64,000 bases of DNA, taken from assembly GCA_019009955.1 (NCBI GenBank), contig CM032228.1:256277501-256341500 (forward strand), in the 5' to 3' direction. Position 1 is the stretch's first letter; every line of letters starts with the position of its first letter. The notes below the pieces were generated by a model. It was given only the letters and a program-made list of their open reading frames with translations. It did not search any database and was not told where the DNA came from. Positions 23,165 through 33,438 of the stretch are shown here, in pieces. Both the position numbers and the translations under genes were made by a program. The DNA is from Riptortus pedestris. Its lineage: Eukaryota > Arthropoda > Insecta > Hemiptera > Alydidae.

Positions 23165-23500
23165 GCCTACTCTTCCATTTTGAGGGGGTTTTCACCTCGA
23201 TGATGAGAGAGAGCTCCTTTCTGCCGCACTAGACCCCCATCTTGTTCCCGTCTTCTTGCCCTCTCCTGTCGGTCCTCCTCGTGGCTGGATGCGCTGGCAG
23301 CCAGCTCCCCGGTCCAGGGCAAGGATGAGTGGACGGTGGATGACGTCATCGATGTCACGCATCTGCTTCACTCTTCGCGGAGTTCTATCTTCCGCGAACA
23401 TTATTTATGGTGGTTTATTGTTTGTAGCTCTGACGATGGGAATGTAATTCCCGAAAGCAATAAGCGTCTGTAAAAATAAATTGTGAAGAGCCAGCAAACA
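23165..23500 (+). mobile_element. Penelope-like 3' region with hammerhead-like motif (putative)
   Basis: GC-richer than the surroundings. One frame reads GKDEWTVDDVIDVTHLL before the ribozyme-like part. At about 23430-23455: CTGACGA, perfect 6-bp stem GGGAAT-GTA-ATTCCC, GAAA, GCAATAAGCGTC. This repeats the minus-strand motif at 21655-21745, so it is a family feature. Penelope-like elements carry hammerheads near their ends; here the link to the RT at 8 kb is only inferred. Confidence 0.4.
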
Positions 23501-23545
23501 TTGTTACTGAATAACCTGATTCATCACCCTCACCATCAGCAGAAA

Positions 23546-23735
23546 ATAAAAGTCCGTCACGCATGTGCTGCATAAACTAAGCAGATTTCCCTCGTGGAGT
23601 TTAACAATAGATAAATCTACATACTGGTACAACAAAACCGAGAATATTAAGAGAAGAAATACAAGCGGTAATACGAAATCTTTCCCCTCCCAACGAGAAG
23701 CGTCTGAAATGTAAACAAACAGGTCAGCTAACCTC
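23546..23735 (-). mobile_element. Family A, right part of a long-subfamily copy
   Basis: AAAAGTCCGTCACGCATG terminus followed in reverse by AAGCAGATTTCCC, AATAGATAAATCTACATAC and AAACAAACAGGTCAGC. The left end is absent. Confidence 0.7.
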
Positions 23736-24342
23736 TCACATCGAACATCTGGACGACTATTTGAGCTTGAACATTTTTGAAAACCAGGATGAAACTGCAA
23801 ATTCTTAACTTGAGTTCATTGCATCCAGAGAACAATATATTTTTCTGCCAGGATAAGAAAGATTGTTGAACTTTCGCAAAATTGAATTGATCTGAAGGAA
23901 ATTACTTCGATTAAACATACGTATATAGTTAAATCGTATTTTCAATGCATATTAAAAACCTGCATTAATTTCGCATCAACCCAATAGATGTTCGAATGGG
24001 TATCAAGTTTTAGAGGAGGGGCAAGGGGAATTGTATAGCCATGGAGATTAGATTGGCTTTGCATAGAGGTAGTATTAAATGCACAGTGAGGTAGCTGCAT
24101 CTACCTCGCTGGGGAAATTTAATAGCTAGAACAGGGCCATTACTGCCTGCCTACAGCTGGAATTATTCATGATATACCTCTATTCAGAGGTTCACTCAGC
24201 GATAACCATCATTATGGCTCTTCAACTGACGCTATATTTTATTCAAATTACAAACAGCCCACACATGGAGTTAAAAAAATAGAAAATTGGTGGTCTGATT
24301 TTCTGAACATTTAACTTTATTCAATACATTATCACTAGATTT

Positions 24343-24775
24343 CTCTAAAGGGAATTCAGATACTGGTGTCGTACTCATTACACACACACACACACACACA
24401 CATAGATATTTGTCTATTAACGCTCTAGCATTCGCAATTTTAGTTTGATCATTACGAAGCTCGATATTTAATCGTTTTTGTAAAAAGAAATACGCAGTTC
24501 ATAAATGGCTGAAATCGGACCAAGGGGATGGTAGGTTTCGAGTGGGTATTTTAGAAAATTCAAAAGATCTCCGTTACTATCCGTCGCATAAAACCAATCT
24601 TATTTAAAATTGAATTACCTATAAATGATGCTCAGTTTAGGCTTCTGCTTTTTAGTGAACCCCTATTCCTACTCATGTCATATTAACAATAAGCTGTTAA
24701 CCACTGTTTTCCAACGTAAATTACCAAATATTGTTTTCACTCAACATTTACTTTGTGAGATAAGTGTATTCCTTA
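24343..24775 (+). mobile_element. Family A with a (CA)n core
   Basis: Eroded left end at 24343, (CA)n core at 24379-24402 instead of TA, then the usual right block. Inside the long-subfamily part it runs into a minisatellite; the right terminus is not found. Confidence 0.65.
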
Positions 24776-25375
24776 AATATTATAAAACTGAAGTGTATTC
24801 CTTAATTTCTTAATTATGGTGGAACTGAAGGATATCCCATATAATTCTTAAATTTGACGAAACTGAAGTATATCCCATAAATATCTTAAATATGATGAAA
24901 CTGAAGTATATTCCTTAATTTCTTAAATATGATGGAACTGAAGGATATCCCATATATTTCTTAAATTTGACGAAACTGAAGTATATCCCATAAATTTCTT
25001 AAATATGATGAAACTGAAGTGTATTCCTTAAATTTCTTAAATATAATGAAACTGAAGTATATTCCTTAAATTCCTTAAATTTAATGAAATGAAGTATGTT
25101 CCTTAAATATGATGGACCTGAAGTTTATTCCTTAAATATGATGGACCTGAAGTTTATTCCTTAAATATGATGAAACTGATGTATATTCCTTATTTATGAT
25201 GAACCTGAAGTATATTCCTTAATTATGATGAAATTGAAGTATATTCCTTAATTTCGTAAATATGATAAAACTGAAGTACGTATATCCCATATATTTCTTA
25301 AAAATGATGAAACTGAAGTATATCCCATAAATGTCTTAAATATGATGAATCTGAAATATATTCCTTAAATTCTAG
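24765..25375 (+). repeat. Minisatellite inside Family A
   Basis: About 17 units of about 31 or 42 bp built on TTCCTTAAATATGATGAAAC and TGAAGTATA. Units vary (ATTCCTT against ATCCCAT; with or without TTTCTTAAA). The seed seems to be the Family A phrase after TTTGTGAGATA. Confidence 0.8.
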
Positions 25376-25379
25376 TGTC

Positions 25380-26525
25380 GCCAGAACTACTGCTATTTAT
25401 GCGGCCAACGACTTTTTTTTTTGTCATTTCAAGCAATATTCTAAATTTAAACGTCTTTCCTCCGCCATCAGGATCACCTGAGGTACACTGCAAATATCGG
25501 GAGCCACACATTTAAAGACAATTATAAGGTCATTTTAAAAGATAAAAAAAAAAGAACTTTATTATTTAAAATAAACTAGTATAATTTATTTGAATAACAA
25601 AATGTAATTACAAATTAGAGTTATCCCAAAACTGGACTATGCCGCACATTAGCCGGATAAAGCGGTCGTCCCGACCACATCAACTCTGCAAGGTAGCTGC
25701 AACCAACTGGTACAATAATAAACCATCACCAAATGCTGTTAATAAACCATCACTAATTTCCCGATAACAAAAGAAGCAGGGTGACTAAGATAACCTAGTC
25801 AAGTATGGACCACCATAGGCACCACCAGTATATAATAGGGGTTAGGGGTTTGGAATCAGTAAATATTTTATCTGTAAGTAATGAATAACCTCCCGTTAAC
25901 TATTTTCTCATTTATAAATTCCAGAATTGTTATTTTAAATAATATAGTTTTTTTTTTTTAATTATGATTTAATAATCGTCTTAAAATGGGTGGCCTCCCA
26001 ATGTTCCATAAATAGCGATCAAAATATTGGCAAGTGACAGCCAAACACAGACTTTGGTTAAGGAATCTTGTTGTATAATACAGGCTCTGCGATATTTAAA
26101 TCAGTTCTGATTACAGGCTCATCTTGGATTAGAGAAGCGGCCAGTAAAATCTTTATTCCTCGTGGATATTAAAAGAAAAGGGGGGGGGAGGTAGGAGAGC
26201 GCCTTTACTGGAGTTTTTCTTTACGAAATTAAGTTTTTGTTTCCTGGATTTATAATTCCCCACAATGGCAATGGGGGTGGGGCGAGGGACGGAAATTTTA
26301 TTCATTTTTATCAGGTCTCTTTGGACTGCTTTCTTTTATTCTCTCGCCTAATGAATATTTCAGCCTCGGATTAATCTTATAGTGCGATTTTATTTACATA
26401 AATTATGTTAGCAACGCTAATTAAAAACTACTGATTCGTTCAGAAAATTAAAATCTCTTCAATGAACAGAGAGAGTGGTTATATTCGAAACTTGGCTGGC
26501 GAGAGAGTTTCACCCCCTACTGCTT
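25380..26525. other. Unassigned sequence
   Basis: No element termini or coding similarity recognised. It contains a duplicated AATAAACCATCAC phrase (about 25719 and 25741) and G-runs at 26180 and 26275. Confidence 0.4.
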
Positions 26526-26528
26526 ATG

Positions 26529-26585
26529 AAAAAATCTTTCACGCAGGGGCTGCGTATAATAAGCAGATTTCCCACGTGCAGGTAT
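26529..26585 (-). mobile_element. Family A right-end fragment
   Basis: AAAATCTTTCACGCAGGGGC, hairpin, AAGCAGATTTCCCACGTG. The hairpin stem is intact. Confidence 0.65.
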
Positions 26586-26734
26586 AGCATGCTTTTGATC
26601 TGTCATCACGTGTTCTCTAATTATGTGCATGAGTTGGAGGTGGGGGGAGCTTACTGAACTCTTCGAGAAACCAAACTCGATTAATACTAGAGTAAGCAAA
26701 AATGCAAAGAACAACAATTGTAGAGCATCAACAG

Positions 26735-27105
26735 TTGGTTATGGAAACTGGAATGGCATCTGACAGACACAAAACTACGAGACGTAAAGGACACTATTCG
26801 TGAATGGCTGTCAAGTAATCGGGACACTAGAAGAGATGAAGTAGTCCTTGCTCGTTTGAGGCATGGCCATTCACGGATAACACACTGACACCTCATGACT
26901 AGGACTGAACCAGCTTTATGCACACTGTGCAATACACAACTAACTATCAAACACTTACTTACAGACTGCAGACCAGGCCTTACCCACCAACCTATCACAA
27001 CTACTAGACAGCAACAGCCCATACATCGCGACAATCATCAAACACTTCCAATAGGCATATCTTTTCAACTACATTTAAAACCTTTATCGAACCTTAACAT
27101 GAATA
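26735..27105 (+). pseudogene. LINE 3' coding fragment, I/Nimb-like
   Basis: The frame reads WHLTDTKLRDVKDTI, RRDEVVLARLRHGHSRITH, a stop, then TEPALCTLCNTQLTIKHLLTDC. This is the end of a LINE ORF2: the ARLR.GH..ITH block and the C..C....KHLL.DC zinc motif. A one-base shift then leads to LLDSNSPYIATIIKHFQ. It is cut off at a Family D repeat. Confidence 0.75.
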
Positions 27106-27112
27106 ATTAGAA

Positions 27113-27268
27113 TCTGCTATCATTAATATGCACAGGAGAAAATGTAACCGTGCCCTGCGACCTACGAATGTAGATATTTTAACATATTTTCCTTTTGTGG
27201 CTATACTAACTTTAAGCTTTATAATATAAGAAGTGTGAATCGCTAAAATTGCGACACACCTAATTAAA
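27113..27268 (-). repeat. Family D repeat, copy 1
   Basis: About 155 bp, inverted relative to 48318-48480. Shared blocks: TTAGGTGTGTCGC, TTTTAGCGATTCACACTT, ATATAGCCAC, ATATGTTAA, CGTAGGTC, CGGTTACATTTTC. The end forms a hairpin GTGTG..CGC / GCG..CACAC. Class unknown. Confidence 0.6.
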
Positions 27269-27289
27269 AAAATAATCAATAGTTGGTTC

Positions 27290-27392
27290 TTGCACATTTT
27301 GCGATTTGAGAGATATTTCAAATTTTCGAAACCAACGTCCCACCTGGCCAAATTCAGCAATTAACGAACAGTATTTAGTTTTACATAAAACT

Positions 27393-27427
<35 letters not shown>

Positions 27428-27638
27428 AGTTTCGTAACGATTAAACAAAAATTGCGACCGCTAGACACTCTATCGGACGCAATTTTTCCAACATATATAT
27501 GCACATATAATTATGAACGGACATGATTTTAGTCATGTCTTGGGTAGGATAGATGGACTTTTGAGGAAATTTTTCGAATATCGCGTAATGAGTACTACCT
27601 CAATAGCTGATTTCCTCGAGAGAAATCTGCTAAAAACA
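27290..27638 (-). mobile_element. Family A, left half
   Basis: C-rich and ACATAAAACTC blocks, (TA)n core at 27396-27425, a second small core at 27494-27510, then GGACATGATTTTAGTCATG to GAAATCTGCTAAAAA at 27636. Confidence 0.7.
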
Positions 27639-28057
27639 ATGTGTCAGTCTTTCAGTATGAAATTTGATAACAATAATACTCGGATCGCTCAGAAATACTT
27701 GTTCATTTTATATCGGGTTTTTATTCTACAGCTCATACCTGGGCAAATAGATTATTTTGAAAGCTGTGTAGCCCAAACCGCTCGGTGGATATTCAAGATT
27801 GAATGATCGTTTGGTTCCTCGTGGTCGTTTTTTGCTTTGAAAAATTGACTAGTTCCCGGCGAGATAAGCCCTTCCGAGGTTTTTTCTTCCGAACCTCCCC
27901 CGCGACACATTAAATTCGGAATATCTCTGGCCTTTTCGAGTATCGCTTTACCGATCGGGGAAAACTCTCGTATACACCCCCTTCCGGTCGTCACCATAAA
28001 CTGGAATAACCGCCTTCTGCCGTCCCGACAAGGAAAAATCGAACTCGAAAGTAAACT

Positions 28058-28262
28058 TTCTTTTCTGCGCGCCATGAAACACCTGTTCTATCGAGTTCTT
28101 TTTCCCAGATTTCCCATATTTTCTCAAGTCAGAGATCATAGACTTACCATCATTAAACTCACGAGCCAGATTTGAAGAAGTTTTTCGACGGTCGAGGCAC
28201 GATAGGATGATGCACTTGTCACTTTATGACCATGTTCTATCCTTCCTTTTAGCAGGCTTTGT
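28058..28262 (-). pseudogene. Psq/CENP-B-type helix-turn-helix remnant
   Basis: The minus strand reads KRKDRTWS, a stop, then IILSCLDRRKTSSNLAREF and NDGKSMISDLRKYG. The pattern L..L..G....LAREFNVGKS.ISD..K is the N-terminal DNA-binding helix-turn-helix of pogo/Tigger and related transposases. It continues into 27948-28075 with charged sequence (FTFEFDFSLSGRQKAVIPV) that I do not recognise. A pogo-like element lies 1 kb away. Confidence 0.5.
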
Positions 28263-28294
28263 TTAGCAATATTTAATAACCACTTTGGAAAAAA

Positions 28295-29138
28295 TTAATA
28301 CTGAATAAAGTCATTCTTCAGCCTACTTATTGGAGAAGAAGAAGAAGTTAGGAAATCATAGCAAGAATAGACAAAAACCATTCCTGCAAATCCAACTATA
28401 CATCGGCTTGTTTTAGAAGAATTTCTTCTTCGGGCCCTCCGTCGGGCGCGTAATCTCTTAGATACACAGTTTCTAGAAAAATATTTGTCACACCTCCTAG
28501 TCCGAGTTATGTGGTTTATAGGACTCCCCCTCAAGATCGTTGTGTCACTGTGTTTAATGAAACGTGTGTCACCTGTCATTCAGTTTAATCTCCTAGATAC
28601 CACGCGCCCGATCTCGTAAGTTTTTTTGAAATCTGTATTTCGTAAATATATACATCAATTAAGTTTCTCTTTATTAAATGGAATCACATAAACCTAATTA
28701 TCTATTATTTTGCTCATACATGAGCTCCCTAAAGAACTTATACAAGATAATACTGTAGGACGCAGTGACAACAGTACACGTTTACCACGCGAACTAAGCC
28801 TGAAACTTGAAGAGTACAGAGACTCACTGGACCATACAATGATCTCAAGTACAAAAACAGCATAAACAAGTCCCTCCGCTACAATGAACAAATGAAAATC
28901 ATGTGAAACTGAAAAAAAAAAAGTTTAAGACGTGTGCATTTAAACAATTTCAATTGATATTTGTATTTTACAAATTATAGCACACTGTTTTAATAATAAA
29001 GAATCTATGATGAACTTGATTGTTTTATTTACCAAGCTTTTTATATTATAATACTGATCAATTTTGAAAATTATTTACTTCTTTCAAGCAAATACTACCT
29101 CTGTTATGGTTTCTAATCACACACCGAACATTTTAGTG

Positions 29139-29140
<2 letters not shown>
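28295..29140. other. Unassigned sequence with possible broken coding
   Basis: Positions 28720-28855 have a plus frame ELPKELIQDNTVGR...LPRELSLKLEEYRDS with coding-like composition but no recognised family. A CCCTCCGTCGGGCGC motif at 28436 resembles the piggyBac-like end at 30136-30730. Confidence 0.35.
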
Positions 29141-29207
<67 letters not shown>

Positions 29208-29210
<3 letters not shown>

Positions 29211-29999
29211 TAGAGCGTCGATAATCCGGACTAATTAATGTCAGACCACATCCGTATTTTCGAAATATCCGGATTTTTGAACATCGATATAAAAACATCG
29301 TTTTAAGAACAATTTCATACTACATATGGTGAAAGGAGCATAAAAATCGTTAAATATATTTATGCATATAGTTTATTAATTAATATGTAACTAAAAATAT
29401 GTGCATATGTATTTCATATAAAAATAAACGTTAGAAGTTAAAATTTATCTAAAAAATAGTTATACAAACAGATACAACAACAACAAACAACCAGATATGT
29501 CAAAAAAATATCGAACTACATATACATATACATATATGTATATGTATTCACAAATAAATAAAAACTCTCACATGAATGGGTTCAGCTAGCATGAAAAAAG
29601 TCATCTATTTTCTTTTGTGTTAACTGTGAAAGACATTTTTCACTTTTGACATACTGAAACTGACCTACTGGGGTTGGGGGTTTATTTCAGTGGAAACAGA
29701 CAGGAAATAACATTTGTAAGGAAGGAGCCCGGCTTAGCGGTTTTGGTTTCTCGGAACTTACATACTGAAAAATTTGGTTCTAGGAATTACATGCAGTCTC
29801 CTCCCTGATATTTTTCTAGACGATAATCAATTCTTTCCCGGGCTTCAGAAACTTCAGTTTGGCTTGTCTCGTGTGCATTGCGTATCGCTAAAAGACGCAA
29901 ACCATATATATATATATATATATATGTTTTTTTTTTGTTTTTTTTAAATCTCTGGAATAAGTCCGGATTTTTGACGTTCGGATTATCGACGCTCTACTG
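29208..29999 (-). mobile_element. Pogo/Tigger-like element, 21-bp TIRs, TA target
   Basis: The left end CAGTAGAGCGTCGATAAT.. and the inverse of the right end are identical over 21 bp and flanked by TA (29206-29207, 30000-30001). Length is 792 bp, inserted in a (TA)n tract. On the minus strand one frame ends KCLSQLTQKKIDDFFHAS, like the C-terminus of Tigger transposases (..Q..I.DFF), so it seems to be an internally deleted copy. Confidence 0.75.
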
Positions 30000-30039
30000 T
30001 ATATATATATCAAAAAATGTATTTTCTTAAAAAAAGTTA

Positions 30040-30105
30040 AGGAGGGTATCTGAGATACACGCGCCAAGAGGCAGAATATTCTTGATGACCCCGACCGAGG
30101 GTTAA
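30040..30105. mobile_element. Second piggyBac-like terminus fragment
   Basis: GACCCCGACCGAGGGTTAA ends at 30105. Its inverse, TTAACCCTCGGTCGGGGTC, resembles the terminus of the adjacent piggyBac-like element. The matching left end is not found. Confidence 0.35.
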
Positions 30106-30135
30106 GAATTATCTTGGACTGTTTATAAAAGAGAT

Positions 30136-30730
30136 TTAACTCTCCATCGGGCGCACCTCTGGACGAAACAAAATCGGGCGCACCCGGCCTGAGAGGCCGC
30201 TCACATATTTTAAACCCCCACTACCCAACTAATTAATTTTAATTTAAAACGCTGGTTTAAATTTAAACAGACTTCGCTAGGATCTTTGGAAACCAAATAT
30301 AATATTTATAACGTAAAATATTGTTTTTATTAGAATAGAATGAAGCTTATACTAAAACAAGTAAAATTGATCAGGCGCATTCGGCCTGAGAGGCCAGAGT
30401 TAGACTAGCACTTATTTCTCAAGATATCGACGAACTTCCATATAGAATAGCATTAATCTTAGTAAAAGGGACGATTGCAATAGATATATCTTGAAAAAAA
30501 ATCATCTTCGAAATTAAGGAGCAATTGGGCGCAGTCGGCCTCACAAGCCAGCTAGGGACCAGACGGGGTGGATGAAGGATGGCAATAGACTATAGTAGGA
30601 GATTCTAAGCATGAACACGAATCAGGAAATTACTGGGAATGGCCCCTCACAGGGGAAACGGAATGAGGCGTGGTATCAAAAAGTATGTTTTCCTGGCCTC
30701 TCAGGCTAGCTGCGCCCGACGGAGGGTTAA
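30136..30730. mobile_element. PiggyBac-like non-autonomous element
   Basis: TTAA at 30136-30139 and 30727-30730 flank CTCTCCATCGGGCGCA and, inverted, CCCTCCGTCGGGCGCA (14 of 16). TTAA target duplications and C(C/T)CT starts are piggyBac features. Inside, a motif GGGCGCA..CGGCCTGAGAGG recurs near 30174, 30370, 30528 and inverted near 30695. No transposase is present. Confidence 0.6.
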
Positions 30731-30889
30731 TACCAGTTCGGATTAACGAACGAATGTTATGTTTTATATGTTATATAATAATATTTTTCCTTCCCTTTTT
30801 TTAATTTTTTGTATTTATGCTTTCTTTATGAAAAAATATTATGTAGCGAACCCTCCAAGTAATCTTTACATTTCTCTCGCTCACTCTCA

Positions 30890-30890
<1 letters not shown>

Positions 30891-30970
<80 letters not shown>
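30891..30970. repeat. (TC)n(TA)n(GA)n palindromic microsatellite
   Basis: TC x8 (30891-30906), TA x21 (30907-30948) and GA x11 (30949-30970). The central 74 bp are perfectly self-complementary. Confidence 0.95.
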
Positions 30971-31110
30971 AAAGAGAGAAATGGCATTATAGCATTGTTT
31001 TTACGAACTTCCACATTATGGAACACGTGGTGTACTTAGAGCCACCTTAACCCCTTAACTCACTTGGCTTAGCTGAGCCGTTAACGGCCTTATTTGATAT
31101 GATGTCACAA

Positions 31111-32690
31111 GCTCGTTATCAGCATTGGCTGATAACGGCATTGACCAACTAATAAGAAGAGCTGTTCTATATAAGCCTCAGTGCGTCACGACTACCTGCC
31201 AGACCCTGGAGTATCCTTGGAGAGCCCTTCGTCTGACGAGCATCTCGTTGTCAGCATTGGCTGATAACGGCTTTGGCCAACTGATAAGAAGAGCTGTTCT
31301 ATATAAGCCTCAGTGCGTCACGACTACCTGCTAGACCCTGAGTATCCTTGGAGAGCCCTTCGTCTGACGAGCAGCTCGTTATCAGCATTGTCTGATAACG
31401 GCATTGGCCAACTGATAAGAAGAGCTGTTCTATATAAGCCTCAGTGCGTCACGACTACCTGCTAGACCCTGAGTATCCTTGGAGAGCCCTTCGTCTGACG
31501 AGCAGCTCGTTATCAGCATTGACTGATAACGGCATTGGCCAACTGATAAGAAGAGCTGTTCTATATAAGCCTCAGTGCGTCACGACTACCTGCTAGACCC
31601 TGAGTATCCTTGGAGAGCCCTTCGTCTGACGAGCAGCTCGTTATCAGCATTGTCTGATAACGGCATTGGCCAACTGATAAGAAGAGCTGTTCTATATAAG
31701 CCTCAGTGCGTCACGACTACCTGCTAGACCCTGAGTATCCTTGGAGAGCCCTTCGTCTGACGAGCAGCTCGTTATCAGCATTGGCTGATAACGGCATTGG
31801 CCAACTGATAAGAAGAGCTGTTGTATATAAGCTTCAGTGCGTCACGACTACCTGCTAGACCCTGAGTATCCTTGGAGAGCCCTTCATCTGACGAGCATCT
31901 CGCTATCAGCATTGACTGATAACGGCATTGACCAACTGATAAGAAGAGCTGTTGTATATAAGCTTCAGTGCGTCACGACTACCTGCTAGACCCTGAGTAT
32001 CCTTGGAGAGCCCTTCGTCTGACGAGCATCTCGTTATCAGCATTGACTGATAACGGCATTGACCAACTGATAAGAAGAGCTGTTCTATATAAGCCTCAGT
32101 GCGTCACGACTACCTGCTAGACCCTGAGTATCCTTGGAGAGCCCTTCGTCTGACGAGCAGCTCGTTATCAGCATTGGCTGATAACGGCATTAGTCAACTG
32201 ATAAGAAGAGCTGTTCTATATAAGCCTCAGTGCGTCACGACTACCTGCTAGACCCTGAGTATCCTTGGAGAGCCCTTCGTCTGACGAGCAGCTCGTTATC
32301 AGCATTGTCTGATAACGGCATTGGCCAACTGATAAGGAGAGCTGTTCTATATAAGCCTCAGTGCGTCACGACTACCTGCTAGACCCTGAGTATCCTTGGA
32401 GAGCCCTTCGTCTGACGAGCATCTCGTTATCAGCATTGGCTGATAACGGCATTGGCCAACTGATAAGAAGAGCTGTTGTATATAAGCTTCAGTGCGTCAC
32501 GACTACCTGCTAGACCCTGAGTATCCTTGGAGAGCCCTTCGTCTGACGAGCAGCTCGTTATCAGCATTGTCTGATAACGGCATTGGCCAACTGATAAGAA
32601 GAGCTGTTCTATATAAGCCTCAGTGCGTCACGACTACCTGCTAGACCCTGAGTATCCTTGGAGAGCCCTTCGTCTGACGAGCCTCTCGTC
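31111..32690 (+). repeat. 131-bp satellite array, 12 units
   Basis: GCTCGTTATCAGCATTG-like starts fall at 31111, 31243, 31374, 31505, 31636, 31767, 31898, 32029, 32160, 32291, 32422, 32553 and (end) 32684, a constant 131 bp (132 for the first). Units are highly similar. Each holds hairpin TTATCAGC-ATTG-GCTGATAA (one arm base changed in some units), a further CTGATAAG, a TATA-like CTATATAAG, CAGTGCGTCACGACTACC, and an ACGAGC/GCTCGT palindrome at the unit junction. No coding. Confidence 0.95.
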
Positions 32691-32805
32691 AAGCCTACAG
32701 CACATCATTATCTCTGCTTTTTCTCAACTTCTCCCTATTTACGCATCATTCCGCTTAAAAAAAAAAAATGTCTTCAAATGCCCATCGATCCTGCCTAGGA
32801 GATAA

Positions 32806-32940
32806 AAAAAGTCCGTCACCCAGGGGATGCGTAAACTAAGCAGATTTCCCACGAGACATTTTACAATAGAGAAATCTGCATACTTTTAAAACTTACCACC
32901 GTGAATAAATACAAACAGTAACGAAAAATCGTTCAGTTAA
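32806..32940 (-). mobile_element. Family A right-end fragment
   Basis: AAAAAAAGTCCGTCACCCAG terminus, imperfect hairpin, AAGCAGATTTCCC, AATAGAGAAATCTGCATAC, then long-subfamily sequence. Confidence 0.65.
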
Positions 32941-33169
32941 TTTTAATCTTAGTTGCGCGATCATAGCATACTCGACAAATCAGCGTCCCAAAATTGGACC
33001 TGGAATGGGTGGGGCTAGAGGGGGGCGGGGTGATTCGCAAATTCAAAATATCTTTGTTACTAAGGGTCGGTTACAAAAATCGAACATAATGAATCTTTTT
33101 GAACATTCAATGCTATTTACGTGTTTGGTAATTGAAATGAAGGGTTGACAGTACAATTATCGACAGACA

Positions 33170-33262
33170 ATGAAGATGGTGCCTTTGCATCTATAGCACA
33201 ATGCCAGCTGTACTCGACCATCAGCCAGTGACGACGGTCCCCACCGAGAGGTATCACAAACA
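33170..33262 (-). repeat. Family C repeat, copy 2
   Basis: Inverse of the 6698-6790 block (GCATCTATAGCACAATGCC, CATCAGCCAGTGACGACGG). Confidence 0.6.
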
Positions 33263-33284
33263 CTATATAAGTGTCGTTTGACAC

Positions 33285-33400
33285 TTTTAGCAGATTTCCC
33301 TTAAATCAGATACTGAGGTTGTTTTCATGTTAGTCTAAAAAAAAAAAATTCCATCGATCCTATCCCTGAGATGACGAAATTGAGATCTATTCAAAATTGT

Positions 33401-33438
<38 letters not shown>

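Noticed and set aside
23192..23447. Overlapping open frames on both strands at 23.2-23.45 kb as genes
   Set aside because: The higher GC removes stops in several frames at once; the putative Penelope-like 3' region explains the block better.
31111..32690. CRISPR array or hammerhead satellite
   Set aside because: Units are 131 bp without variable spacers, and CTGACGAG is not followed by a stem and GAAA.
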